DNA of 64,000 bases from Burkholderiales bacterium (lineage in GTDB: Bacteria; Pseudomonadota; Gammaproteobacteria; Burkholderiales; Burkholderiaceae_C): assembly GCA_016223165.1 (NCBI GenBank), contig JACRPO010000014.1, positions 62,001 through 126,000 of the forward strand, in the 5' to 3' direction. Below the pieces are notes generated by a model. The model made no database searches and was not told where the DNA came from. It was given only the letters and a program-made list of their open reading frames with translations. Of this stretch, positions 33,926 through 42,363 are shown piece by piece. A program made the translations under genes and the position numbers. How positions within the stretch are numbered: position 1 is the stretch's first letter; each line of letters begins with the position of its first letter.

Positions 33926-35658
33926 GCCGGCCCCACGGGCATCGGAAGCGGATCGAGGATGTCGGCGGGCCGGCTCATGAGGCGCTGCAGCAGCTCGTCG
34001 CGCAAGCCACGCCGCTGTGGATCACCGAACCGGTTGACGCACTCGTGCGGATCGTCGCGCAGGTCGTACAGCTCGCCGGCACCGCTGCCGAGTTCGAGTG
34101 TCAACTTGGCCTCGCGCGTGCGCACGCCGCGCAGGTCGAGCGCGACGCCGCAGCGTTGCGGGCCGAGGCGCCAATCCGTGAATGCGTGCTCGCGGCCGGT
34201 GCCCGGCGCGGCAGCGACTGCCGGCGGCGTCCCTTCGGCCTCGATCAGCGGCCGCAGCGAGCGGCTGTGCCTCGCCGCCTCGATGGGCACGCCGGCGTAG
34301 TCGGCGAAGGTCGCTGCGAGGTCGATCGTCGACACGGGGTTCGCCACCACGCGGCCGGCCGGCACGCCCGGCCCGCGCACGATGAGCGGCACGCGCAGCA
34401 GCCCCTCGTAGAACATCGGCCCCTTCAGCACGAGGCCATGGTCGCCGAGCCAGTCGCCGTGGTCGGAGCTGAAGATCACCAGCGTGTCCTGCTGCAGACC
34501 CTCGTCGTGCAGCACCGCGAGCAGGCGGCCGACCTGGTGGTCGACGAGCGCGATCATCCCGAAGTAGCTGGCGATCAGCTCGCGCAACTGGGCGTCGCTT
34601 TGCGGTGGCATGCGCGAGTACTGCTCGCGCACGCACCGGTCCCGCGCCGTGCCGCCCTGCGGCGTGTTCTCCAGCGCGGCACGGTGCCACCAGGGCCGGC
34701 GCTCGAGGTCGCGCACGCGGTGCGGCGGCAGGTCAACGTCTTCGGGGCGGTGCATCCAGCACCACGGCGCCGGCGCGTCGAACGGGTGGTGCGGGTCGGC
34801 CAGCGAGATCCAGGCGCAGAACGGTTCTACGGGTTGTGCGGGTTGTGCGGGTTGCACGGCCTGTCCGGCCTGTGCGGCCTGTGCAGCCTGCGCAGCATGT
34901 GCGGCCTGCGCGGGCGGCGCGCGCGGTGCAGGCGGCACACCTGCGGCACGCTGGCGGCGCGCCTGCTCATGCAGGTACTCGCCAGCGCGGTCGCCGACCC
35001 AGGTGCTGTTGTGCCAGGCCGCGGGCAGCGCGCTGTGGTGCGTCTGCGCGGCGGTGGTTTCGGGTGGCAGGCGCTGGCGATAGAGGCGGTCCTTCAGCTC
35101 ACCCTGCCCGTCGCCGTGGTACCAGCGCTCGTAGTGCAGGCCACCGGGGGCGCGCTCGGGCAACCAGTGGTTGTGGCCGAGTTGCATCAGCTCGACATGC
35201 TGGAAGCCCATGTAGGGCCCGTGCCACTCATCGGCAAAGCGGTGCGAGCTCAGCAGGTTCTCGCAGCGGCCTGTCGGCTCCGCCGAGTGGTTGCTCGAGA
35301 AGTGCGCCTTGCCGATGAAGGCCGTGGCATAGCCCGCGCGCGCCAGCGTGCCGGCGAAGCCGCGCTCGGCCACCGCCTCGTCGAGGTCGATGCCGTTGTC
35401 GTGCGTGCCGTGCGTGAGCGGCAGCAGACCGGTGAGCATCGACGCCCGCGCCGGCATGCACACCACGTTGGGCGTGATGCAGGCCGAGAAGCGCGTGCCC
35501 TGCGCCGCCAGCAGGTCCAGGTGCGGCGTGTGCACGCGGCGGCCCTCGACGCCGAGGCAGTCGCCGCGATGCTGGTCGCTGGTGATGAGCAGCAGGTTGG
35601 GCGGCCGCGCGTCGCCGCGGCGCGGCGGCGAGCCTGCGGCACCCTCAGTCCTCGACAC
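33922..35658 (-). CDS. Type I sulfatase with internal low-complexity insert
   Basis: Hallmarks are PNLLLITSDQHRGDCLGVEG (metal Asp), NVVCMPARASMLTGLLPLTH with the formylglycine Cys, and VIFSSDHGDWLGDHGLVLKG. Length is 578 residues, about 90 more than its sister gene. Part of the difference is an Ala/Gln/Pro-rich insert (about residues 250-276) encoded by a 9-bp minisatellite and placed just before CAWISLADPHHPFDAPAPW. It overlaps the Bug gene by 14 bp and the next sulfatase by 4 bp, so the three are translated as a unit. Probably cytoplasmic, as no signal peptide is visible. Confidence 0.9.
   Translation of the reverse strand: MSRTEGAAGSPPRRGDARPPNLLLITSDQHRGDCLGVEGRRVHTPHLDLLAAQGTRFSACITPNVVCMPARASMLTGLLPLTHGTHDNGIDLDEAVAERGFAGTLARAGYATAFIGKAHFSSNHSAEPTGRCENLLSSHRFADEWHGPYMGFQHVELMQLGHNHWLPERAPGGLHYERWYHGDGQGELKDRLYRQRLPPETTAAQTHHSALPAAWHNSTWVGDRAGEYLHEQARRQRAAGVPPAPRAPPAQAAHAAQAAQAAQAGQAVQPAQPAQPVEPFCAWISLADPHHPFDAPAPWCWMHRPEDVDLPPHRVRDLERRPWWHRAALENTPQGGTARDRCVREQYSRMPPQSDAQLRELIASYFGMIALVDHQVGRLLAVLHDEGLQQDTLVIFSSDHGDWLGDHGLVLKGPMFYEGLLRVPLIVRGPGVPAGRVVANPVSTIDLAATFADYAGVPIEAARHSRSLRPLIEAEGTPPAVAAAPGTGREHAFTDWRLGPQRCGVALDLRGVRTREAKLTLELGSGAGELYDLRDDPHECVNRFGDPQRRGLRDELLQRLMSRPADILDPLPMPVGPA
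34831..34911. repeat. 9-bp minisatellite inside a sulfatase gene, nine copies
   Basis: Nine consecutive 9-bp units related to GGCCTGTGC (first two are GGGTTGTGC) on the + strand. They encode repeating Ala-Gln-Ala / Ala-Gln-Pro triplets in the sulfatase on the minus strand. The frame is preserved. Confidence 0.88.
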
Positions 35659-36622
35659 GGTAGCCCGTCTGCTTGACCACCGGGCCCCAGCGCTCGAAGT
35701 CCGCCTTCAGCAGCGCGGCATAGTCGGCCTGGCTCATCGACACGGGCTGGAATTCGAGCTTCTCGAGCGCCGCCGTCGCGCGTGGCTCTTCGCCGGCCTT
35801 GCGCAGCGCCACATGAAGTGCGTTCAGCACGGCCGGAGGCGTCTTCGCATGCGCGAAGAAGCCGAAGTTCTCGGTGATCACGAGCCCCGGATAACCCGCC
35901 TCAGCGAAGGTGGGCACATCGGGCAGCCCGGTCAGGCGCCTGCCGCCGCTGAAGGCCAGGATGCGCACCTTGCCCTGCTTGTGCGGCTGCACGAGATTGG
36001 GCAGCGTCGTGGCCAGGGCCGGCAAGGTGCCGCCGAGCAGGTCGGTCATAGCTGCCGCGCCACCGCGATAGGGCACGTGCGTGAGCTCGATGCCGGCGGC
36101 GCGCGCGAACATCACGCCGATGAAGTGCATCGCCGTGCCACCGCCGGGCGAGCCATAGCTCGCCTTGCCGGGGTTGGCCTTGGCCCAGTCGACGAACTCG
36201 TTCAGGGTCTTGACCGGTGCACCGGGGCCGACGCCGAAGCCGAAGCTGAATTCGCAGCTCACCGCCACCGGCACCAGGTCCTTCAGCGGGTCGACCTTCA
36301 GCTTGCGGTAGACATGCGGGAAGATCGTCGCATTGCCCCCGGGCATGAAGACGAGCGTGCCGCCGTCGGGCGGCGCGAGCGCCATCTGTTCGGTCGCCAG
36401 GCGGCCCGTGGCGCCGGTGCGGTTCTCGATCACGACCGTGTAGCCGGCCGGGCGCAGGCCCTCGGCCACTTCGCGCGCCACTACGTCCACGGCGCCGCCC
36501 GGCGGGTAGCCGACGAGGATGCGCAGCGCCTTGCCGCTCTGCGCCCTCACCGTGCGGGGAAGGGCCGCGGCCACGGCGGCGGCGGCCAGCGAACCGAGGG
36601 CGACACGTCGATGGATCGTCAT
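35645..36622 (-). CDS. Bug-family (TTT) periplasmic solute-binding protein
   Basis: A signal with paired Arg (MTIHRRVALGSLAAAAVAAA) is followed by the family's LRILVGYPPGGAVDVVAREV, VVIENRTGATGRLATEQMAL, GSPGGGTAMHFIGVMFARAA and LTHVPYRGGAAAMTDLLGGT, with LPDVPTFAEAGYPG near the C-terminus. Length is 325 residues. First gene of the operon with two sulfatases, which suggests its ligand is a sulfated organic anion. It is divergent from a Crp/Fnr-type regulator, with a palindrome between. The membrane subunits of the transporter are not nearby. Confidence 0.92.
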   Translation of the reverse strand: MTIHRRVALGSLAAAAVAAALPRTVRAQSGKALRILVGYPPGGAVDVVAREVAEGLRPAGYTVVIENRTGATGRLATEQMALAPPDGGTLVFMPGGNATIFPHVYRKLKVDPLKDLVPVAVSCEFSFGFGVGPGAPVKTLNEFVDWAKANPGKASYGSPGGGTAMHFIGVMFARAAGIELTHVPYRGGAAAMTDLLGGTLPALATTLPNLVQPHKQGKVRILAFSGGRRLTGLPDVPTFAEAGYPGLVITENFGFFAHAKTPPAVLNALHVALRKAGEEPRATAALEKLEFQPVSMSQADYAALLKADFERWGPVVKQTGYRVED

Positions 36623-36670
36623 GGCGTGCCCTTCGCTGCGATGCAGCCGCTTCGATGCCGCGGATTCTGC

Positions 36671-36690
36671 GAACCGCCCCGCTGCGGTTC
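36671..36690. promoter_or_regulatory. Palindrome between Bug-sulfatase operon and Crp/Fnr regulator
   Basis: Perfect inverted repeat GAACCGC-N6-GCGGTTC in the 92-bp divergent region. Its size suits a dimeric Crp/Fnr-family protein, though the sequence is not the classic FNR or CRP box. A second short palindrome, ACCGCGGT, follows at 36695-36702. Confidence 0.55.
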
Positions 36691-36714
36691 AGTCACCGCG
36701 GTAACAATCCACCG

Positions 36715-37380
36715 ATGAAGCGGGAGAACCCCAGCGCCTGCGAGAGCCGGCGCCTCAACCGCGAGTTCGCCGAGGCACTCGCCGCGGCCCTGCCGCTGCC
36801 GGACTATCCACCGCACCCTGTGGCCGCCGGCCAGACGCTGCTGCACGACGGCGACAGGCCTGCGGCCCTGCCCCTGGTCGAGAGCGGACGCCTGCAGGTC
36901 CTCGTGCACCTCGGCGACGAGGGCCGGCGCGTCGTGCCGGTCTCGTTCGACGCGGGCGAGATCGCCATGTGCTCGCAGCTCTTCTCGCGCGAGCCGATAA
37001 ACGTGGACATCGTCGCCGCGCAGCAAGGTGTCGTGCGCTGGCTGCCGCGCGCGGCCATCGAGGCGGCGGTGAGCGAACGCATCGAGGTGATGCGGCCGCT
37101 GATCCGATTCCTCGCGCAGCGCCTGCGCGAGGTGCAGATGCGCGAGAAGCTGTGGATGACGCGCGGCGTGCGTGCGCGCGTCTGGGCCGTGCTGCTGCGC
37201 GAGATCGATCACGACGAGCCGGCAGCCGCCGACGCGATGCACCACATCGTCCTGACGCACGAGCAACTGGCCGAGCGGGCCGGCGTTAGCCGGCCGAAGC
37301 TCTCACAGGCGCTCAAGGGGCTCGAGCGCGAAGGCCTCGTGCAACTCGGGCGCGGCGATGTCGCGGTGCGTGCGCGCTGA
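36715..37380 (+). CDS. Crp/Fnr-family transcriptional regulator
   Basis: The 221-residue protein has a cyclic-nucleotide-binding-type beta-roll (AGQTLLHDGDRPAALPLVES, VVPVSFDAGEIAMCSQLFSR) and a C-terminal helix-turn-helix (LTHEQLAERAGVSRPKLSQA... LEREGLVQLGRGDVAV). No N-terminal Cys cluster for iron-sulfur oxygen sensing is visible, so it is not a true FNR. ATG 36715 is chosen over the one at 36655 because the palindrome would otherwise lie inside the gene; the ribosome-binding site is weak. It is divergent from, and likely controls, the Bug-sulfatase operon. Confidence 0.87.
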   Translation: MKRENPSACESRRLNREFAEALAAALPLPDYPPHPVAAGQTLLHDGDRPAALPLVESGRLQVLVHLGDEGRRVVPVSFDAGEIAMCSQLFSREPINVDIVAAQQGVVRWLPRAAIEAAVSERIEVMRPLIRFLAQRLREVQMREKLWMTRGVRARVWAVLLREIDHDEPAAADAMHHIVLTHEQLAERAGVSRPKLSQALKGLEREGLVQLGRGDVAVRAR

Positions 37381-37415
37381 GGCGGTGGGCAACCGTCTCG
37401 GCGCACCGCGGCGCG

Positions 37416-38078
37416 CTACCTGCCGAACACCGCCTGCAGGATGCGGCTGCCCGTGCGCACGGGGTCGGCGCGGATCTTCTTCTCCTCCTCGCCGATCATC
37501 AGGAAGAGGCCGTCGAGTGCCTTGCCGGTGATGTACTGCTGCAGGTTCGCGTCCTCGTTCTTCATCAGTCCGAGGCTGGCCGCCTTGGCCGCGAAGGAGT
37601 TGTAGCGCGCGGCGAGCGACACCTTCTGCGTCGCCTCGGTGACGATGGGCAGGAACTTGCCGCCGAGCGGCTCGCGCGTCTTCTCGGCGAAGAACTCGGT
37701 CACCGAGGTGGCGCTGCCGCGCACGATGCGGATGGCATCTTCGACGCTGATCTTGCGCGCCGCATCGACGAGCAGGCCCTTGGCCAGCGGCACCGCGCGC
37801 TCGGCGGCGCGGTTCATCGACGTCACGAGTTCGTCGACGCGCTTGCGCTGGCCGGTGGCGCGCAGCAGCTTGGCCGCATCTTCGAGAAACTCGGGCAGCG
37901 GGATGCGCACGCGCTCGTTGCCGAGGAAGCCGTTCTCGCGCCCGAGCAGGCCGACGGCGGCCACGGCGCCACGCTCGAGCGCCGCGCGGATGCCCGAGGC
38001 GGCATCGGTTTCGGACAACGCCTGCGCGTGCGGCAAGGCGGCGGCGGTGAGCGAGAAGACGAAGAGGCGTCGGTGCAT
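37416..38078 (-). CDS. DUF4197-family exported protein
   Basis: A signal peptide (MHRRLFVFSLTAAALPHAQA) precedes a helical domain with DUF4197 features: GIRAALERGAVAAVGLLGRE, IPLPEFLEDAAKLLRATGQR, AEKTREPLGGKFLPIVTEAT and KALDGLFLMIGEEEKKIRAD. Length is 220 residues. The family is of unknown function, exported, and widespread in proteobacteria. ATG 38078 has GGAG five bases upstream; the first in-frame ATG at 38123 would bury the signal. Convergent with the Crp/Fnr gene. Confidence 0.9.
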   Translation of the reverse strand: MHRRLFVFSLTAAALPHAQALSETDAASGIRAALERGAVAAVGLLGRENGFLGNERVRIPLPEFLEDAAKLLRATGQRKRVDELVTSMNRAAERAVPLAKGLLVDAARKISVEDAIRIVRGSATSVTEFFAEKTREPLGGKFLPIVTEATQKVSLAARYNSFAAKAASLGLMKNEDANLQQYITGKALDGLFLMIGEEEKKIRADPVRTGSRILQAVFGR

Positions 38079-38252
38079 GGCGACTCCGGGATCGAGCGAC
38101 GGTGAAGCGAGGGTAGACCGCATCGCCAGGGGCCCGAAGCTTATCGCCTGCGATCGCCCTCATCACTCTGGAGAGTTCTTCAGCGGCGTTTCAGGACAGC
38201 GCAGGGCCTCGTCTTCGACAGTGATGGCCACCCAACGTCGACCGGAGACGCC

Positions 38253-38711
38253 ATGCATCTCGAGCGAACCTCTCTCGTCCCCCTGTTGCAGGCCGCGCGG
38301 CGCACGCGCCGGCGGTTCGCCTTGGCCGTGATGGCCGCCGTCCTGGGTTGCGGCCTGCTCGCCGGCATCCTGCGCGAGGCCGCGGCAGCCTGGCCGGTCT
38401 CGCGCGCGCAGGCGCGGCTCGAAGCCGGCTCCGAGAGCGTTGCCGACGCCACCGCACGGCGGCAGGACGCGGCCTTCCAGGCGCTGCGTGGCCGGCGCTT
38501 CGCCGAAGCCTATGGCCAGTTTGCCGCCCTGGCCGACGAAGGGCATGGAGGCGCGGCGCTGATGGCGCTCGCCCTCGTTCGCCACGGCGCCGAGCTCAAC
38601 GGCAACGCCTGGTCGGCCACGCCCGGCCAGCTCAGGCGCTGGAGTGCCCTGGCGGCGCAGGACCTGCGCGACCGTGCCGGGCAGCTCGCGCTGCACGATC
38701 GCGGCGAGTGA
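38253..38711 (+). CDS. Hypothetical membrane-anchored protein (152 aa)
   Basis: One hydrophobic anchor near the N-terminus (FALAVMAAVLGCGLLAGILR) is followed by a soluble helical part containing AFQALRGRRFAEAYGQFAAL and ADEGHGGAALMALALVRHG. This resembles a single Sel1/TPR-like helix pair. GGAG five bases before the ATG and normal codon use support a real gene. No family recognised; it stands 111 bp before nudC on the same strand. Confidence 0.7.
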   Translation: MHLERTSLVPLLQAARRTRRRFALAVMAAVLGCGLLAGILREAAAAWPVSRAQARLEAGSESVADATARRQDAAFQALRGRRFAEAYGQFAALADEGHGGAALMALALVRHGAELNGNAWSATPGQLRRWSALAAQDLRDRAGQLALHDRGE

Positions 38712-38822
38712 AGTGCCCGGCGGCCGGCGCCGGTGCTTGCCCCGGGTGGAAGAAGCACCGCTGCGCCGGCGGCCCCGCGGCCGCGTCGAACACGGCCGCG
38801 GCCGCACGGCCACAATGGCGCC

Positions 38823-39683
38823 ATGCTCTTCATCCCCGCCGTGCAACCACCGGCATCGGCCAGCGAGTCGGCCTGGTGCTTCGCTTTCGTCGAGGGCCAG
38901 ATCCTGTTGCCGCAGGACGAAGGCGCCACCTTCGCACCGCAGCCGCGGGCCGAACTCGAACCGCTGCTGTCGCTGCAGCAGCGCCGCCACTACCTCGGCC
39001 GGCTGGAGGGCATCGACTGCTGGGCGCTGGCGCTGAGCGAGCCGCCCGCCGGCTGGCGGCGCAGCCCGCTGCGCGCCGCGATGATGCAGTTCAGCGAGCC
39101 GCTGATGGGCCTGGCCGGCCGTGCCGCGCAGGTCCTCGAATGGGACCGCGCGCACCGCCACTGCGGTGTGTGCGGCACGGCCACCGAACTGCAGGCCGGC
39201 GAGCGTGCGCGCCGCTGCCCGGCCTGCGGCCACACCGCCTACCCGCGCGTGAGCCCGGCGATGATGGTGCTCGTGTGGCGGCAAGGCGGCGGTACGGGCG
39301 AGTTGCTGCTCGCCCGCTCGCCGCAGTACGTGCCGGGCGTCTACAGCGCGCTCGCCGGCTTCGTCGAGGCCGGCGAGTCGCTCGAGGAGTGCGTGCACCG
39401 CGAGGTCGCCGAGGAGGTGGGCGTGCGCGTCACCGACCTGCGCTACTACGGCAGCCAGAGCTGGCCGTTCCCGCACAGCCTGATGGTCGCCTACACCGCG
39501 AAGTGGGTGGAGGGCGAGATCGTGCCGCAGGCCGCCGAGATCGAGGACGCGCGCTGGTATGCGCTCGACGCACTGCCGAAGATTCCGCCGCGCTTCAGCA
39601 TCTCCGGGCACCTGATCCGCGACACTGTGCGTGCCTTGGGCGGGCCCGAGCCGAGTGCGACCGCCTCGCCGGTGGTTCGCTAG
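38823..39683 (+). CDS. nudC: NAD(+) diphosphatase NudC (NADH pyrophosphatase)
   Basis: The 286-residue protein shows the NudC zinc ribbon (HCGVCGTATELQAGERARRC... CPACGHTAYPRVSPAMMVLV) and the Nudix box GFVEAGESLEECVHREVAEE with VGV after it. The family-specific SQ-x-WPFPxS motif appears as GSQSWPFPHSLMVAYTAKW (Ser where Pro is usual). It hydrolyses NAD(H) to NMN and AMP and removes NAD caps from RNA. Zn-ribbon Cys and all Nudix glutamates are present, so it should be active. Confidence 0.92.
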   Translation: MLFIPAVQPPASASESAWCFAFVEGQILLPQDEGATFAPQPRAELEPLLSLQQRRHYLGRLEGIDCWALALSEPPAGWRRSPLRAAMMQFSEPLMGLAGRAAQVLEWDRAHRHCGVCGTATELQAGERARRCPACGHTAYPRVSPAMMVLVWRQGGGTGELLLARSPQYVPGVYSALAGFVEAGESLEECVHREVAEEVGVRVTDLRYYGSQSWPFPHSLMVAYTAKWVEGEIVPQAAEIEDARWYALDALPKIPPRFSISGHLIRDTVRALGGPEPSATASPVVR

Positions 39684-39695
39684 CTGCCGCACCCC

Positions 39696-41009
39696 ATGCC
39701 AGCCCGACCACTCGGTGCAAGGCGCGTGACGCGGGCCGGGCGGTGGCGGTGGGCCGGGCGCTGCGGCGCGCTGCTTCTGTCGGCCTGGCTCGCCGGTTGC
39801 GGCGGTGGAGGTGGGGGCGACCCGGGCGGCGCCGGCAACGGCGGTGAGCCTGTCGCCGCCCCGCCGGGCGCCGATCCGGCCCCGACCCCGGACCCGCCGG
39901 CCCCCGCGCCGCCGGTCGTCGTCGAGGAGCCCGCCGGCCGCGGCCGCACGCTCGCTGTCGAACGGCTGCTGCGCATCACTGCCGTCCAGGTGCGCGAGGC
40001 ACTCGCCGCGCTCGGCGCGCAGGCCCCGCCGCTGCAGGCCACCTACGACGTCGTGGCCTGGCGCATCACCTACGTCACGCTCGATGCCGAGGGCCGCGAG
40101 GTCCCGGCCTCGGGCCTGATGGCGGTGCCGGTGAAGCCGCCCGCCGCGCGCAGCCCGGTGCTGAGCTACCAGCACGGCACGATCTTCAACAACGCCGAAG
40201 CGCCGAGCAATGCGGCGCACCCCGAAGCGCCGCCGATCCTGCTGGCCGCCGCCGGCTACCTCGTCGTCGCCGCCGACTACGTGGGCTATGGTGTGAGCCA
40301 GGGCACGCCGCATCCCTACCTGCTCTCGGCGCCGGGCGCCGCGGCGGTGGTGGACCTGCTCGTGGCGGCGCACAACTGGCGAGCGCGCAACAGCATCGCG
40401 GGCAACGGCCAGCTCTTCCTCGCCGGTTACTCCGAAGGCGGCTACACGACGATGGCGGCGCATCGCGCGCTCGAGGCCGACAAGGACGCGGCGCTCGCGG
40501 TCCTGCGCGCCGCGCTGGTGAGCGTCGTGCCCGGCGCCGGCCCCTACCACCTCGCGGCCACCCTCGATGCGCTGCTCGAGCAGATCCGCGACGACAACCC
40601 GCTGCTTGCCGCGCTCATCGACCCCGGCTTCCTGCGCCACCTGGGCAGCAGCGTGCGCGCCGAGGTGCGACGTGCCCTCGTGCGCAAGCTGTTGCCGGGC
40701 GACGCCGATGTCGCCTTCGACACCCGCTTCATCGATGCCTACCTCGACGACGACCGCGACAAGATCGAGCGCCAGAGCAACGTGCACGACTGGCGGCCGA
40801 CCCTGCCGGTGCGTCTGTTCCACGGCCGTGACGACCGCACCGTGCCCTATGTCAGCAGCAGCAGCACGCTGCAGGCCATGCAGGCCCGTGCCGCGCCCGA
40901 CGTGAGCCTGGTCGACTGCCGCGCGGCGCCGGCGGGGCATCTGGAGTGCGTGCCCGGGTACTTCGCCTACATGCTGGGCATGCTGGCCGCGCACGTGCGC
41001 GATCTCTGA
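39696..41009 (+). CDS. Lipoprotein alpha/beta hydrolase (secreted esterase/lipase-like)
   Basis: A lipoprotein signal with lipobox LAGC is followed by a Gly run and a Pro/Ala-rich linker (to about residue 80). The hydrolase fold then begins with SPVLSYQHGTIFNNAEAPSN (oxyanion His-Gly), DYVGYGVSQGTPHPYLL and the nucleophile elbow FLAGYSEGGYTTMAAHRALE (Ser). The Asp and His are probably in LFHGRDDRTVPY and PAGHLECVPGYF. Length is 437 residues. Resembles the secretory-lipase-like esterases; substrate unknown. Acts at the envelope surface or in the periplasm. It begins 12 bp after nudC. Confidence 0.87.
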   Translation: MPARPLGARRVTRAGRWRWAGRCGALLLSAWLAGCGGGGGGDPGGAGNGGEPVAAPPGADPAPTPDPPAPAPPVVVEEPAGRGRTLAVERLLRITAVQVREALAALGAQAPPLQATYDVVAWRITYVTLDAEGREVPASGLMAVPVKPPAARSPVLSYQHGTIFNNAEAPSNAAHPEAPPILLAAAGYLVVAADYVGYGVSQGTPHPYLLSAPGAAAVVDLLVAAHNWRARNSIAGNGQLFLAGYSEGGYTTMAAHRALEADKDAALAVLRAALVSVVPGAGPYHLAATLDALLEQIRDDNPLLAALIDPGFLRHLGSSVRAEVRRALVRKLLPGDADVAFDTRFIDAYLDDDRDKIERQSNVHDWRPTLPVRLFHGRDDRTVPYVSSSSTLQAMQARAAPDVSLVDCRAAPAGHLECVPGYFAYMLGMLAAHVRDL

Positions 41010-41138
41010 AGCGGCAGGGGTCGGCGGCGGCGCCTCGCCGCATCATGGCGACTTGTCGATTCCGGCCCGCGTGCTTCGTCGTTCGCTCAGGGACACACAC
41101 AAGCGTAGTTCGGCGATGCCGACCGAAGGACACGAATC

Positions 41139-41786
41139 ATGAGCAAGCTGCGCGTTCACTCCTTCTCCATCTCGCTCGACGGCTACGGCGCAGGCCCGGA
41201 GCAGAGCCTCGAACAACCCCTGGGCGCCAACGGCATGACCTTGCACGGCTGGGTGCTGGCGACACGCACGTTCCGGCAGCTGTTCGGCCAGGAAGGCGGC
41301 GAGACCGGCATCGACGATGATTTCGCGGCGCGCGGGTTCGAGAATCTCGGCGCGTGGATCCTCGGGCGCAACATGTTCGGCCCCATCCGCGGCCCCTGGC
41401 CCGACGAGGCGTGGAAGGGCTGGTGGGGCGACAACCCGCCGTACCACTGCCCGGTGGTCGTGCTGACCCACCATGCGCGCGCGCCGCTCACGATGGCCGG
41501 CGGCACCACCTTCCACTTCGTCACCGACGGCACGCACGCCGCGCTCGAGCGCGCCCGCCAGGCCGCGGGCGGCCGCGACGTGCGCCTGGGCGGCGGCGTC
41601 GAGACGATCCGGCAATTCCTGCGCGCCGGCCTCGTCGACGAGATGCACCTGGCCATCTCGCCGGTGCTGCTGGGCGCGGGTGAACATCTGCTCGGCGGGC
41701 TCGATCTGATCAAGCTCGGCTACGCCTGCACGCAGCACCAGGCGACCCGGGCCGCCACGCACGTGGTACTGACCCGCGCGCGCTGA
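41139..41786 (+). CDS. Dihydrofolate reductase-like (RibD C-terminal domain family) protein
   Basis: The 215-residue protein starts with the family strand KLRVHSFSISLDGYGAGPEQ. It has NLGAWILGRNMFGPIRGPWP, a VVVLTHHARAPLTMAGGTTF strand and a cofactor-loop region GGRDVRLGGGVETIRQFLRA followed by GLVDEMHLAISPVLLGAGEH. These match the stand-alone RibD_C/'dihydrofolate reductase family' proteins, NADPH-dependent reductases of unknown substrate. AAGGA lies about eight bases before the ATG. A VOC gene follows 103 bp later. Confidence 0.9.
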   Translation: MSKLRVHSFSISLDGYGAGPEQSLEQPLGANGMTLHGWVLATRTFRQLFGQEGGETGIDDDFAARGFENLGAWILGRNMFGPIRGPWPDEAWKGWWGDNPPYHCPVVVLTHHARAPLTMAGGTTFHFVTDGTHAALERARQAAGGRDVRLGGGVETIRQFLRAGLVDEMHLAISPVLLGAGEHLLGGLDLIKLGYACTQHQATRAATHVVLTRAR

Positions 41787-41889
41787 AGCACCGAACCGGA
41801 ACCTTGTCGAAGCAGGCCAGCCCCGTTCGTCGTAGCAGCAGGCAGGCCGCGTGTTGCGGCACGCCGCTGACCCCTTTCAAGGAAGCACC

Positions 41890-42318
41890 ATGCCCAAGCT
41901 CAACGCCTACCTCTCGTTCGACGGCAACTGCGCCGCGGCCATGAAGTTCTACGCGCGCGTCCTCGGCGCCAAGCTCGAAGCGCTCATCACCTTCGGCGAA
42001 GCCCCCGGCGACGAGCGCCCGCCGGCCAGCCATGCCGGCAAGATCATGCACGCCTATCTCGTGCACCCCGAGTTCGAGCTGATGGCCGGCGACATGCCGC
42101 CGGGCATGGACTACAAGGGCATCAGCGGCGTCATGCTGGCGATGAGCTACCCGACGGCCGCCGAGGGCAAGCGGGTCTTCGAAGCGCTAGCCGACGGCGG
42201 CACGGTGACGATGCCGCCTGGCGAGACCTTCTGGGCCGACTTCTTCGGCATGGTCACCGACAAGTACGGCGTGCCCTGGGGCATCAACGGCGGCATGCGA
42301 GCGACGCCGAAGATGTAG
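41890..42318 (+). CDS. VOC-family protein (PhnB/3-demethylubiquinone-type glyoxalase fold)
   Basis: 142 residues beginning MPKLNAYLSFDGNCAAAMKF with YARVLGAKLEAL. It contains HAYLVHPEFELMAGDMPPGM and the closing FWADFFGMVTDKYGVPWGIN, the pattern of PhnB-like VOC proteins. ATG 41890 has AAGGA six bases upstream; the earlier in-frame ATG at 41851 only adds a poor leader. Usually annotated as glyoxalase/bleomycin-resistance-like; no confirmed enzymatic role. Confidence 0.9.
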   Translation: MPKLNAYLSFDGNCAAAMKFYARVLGAKLEALITFGEAPGDERPPASHAGKIMHAYLVHPEFELMAGDMPPGMDYKGISGVMLAMSYPTAAEGKRVFEALADGGTVTMPPGETFWADFFGMVTDKYGVPWGINGGMRATPKM

Positions 42319-42363
42319 CTTCTACCGATGCGCCGCGGGCGTGGGTCCGCGAGACTGCGGCCC

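Noticed and set aside
33796..35676. Open frame opposite the sulfatases containing Gly-Leu-Cys repeats
   Set aside because: The repeats are the antisense reading of the 9-bp minisatellite; both sulfatase motifs are on the minus strand.
36671..36690. Classic FNR box upstream of the Crp/Fnr-family gene
   Set aside because: The palindrome is GAACCGC/GCGGTTC, not TTGAT-N4-ATCAA, and the regulator lacks an iron-sulfur Cys cluster.
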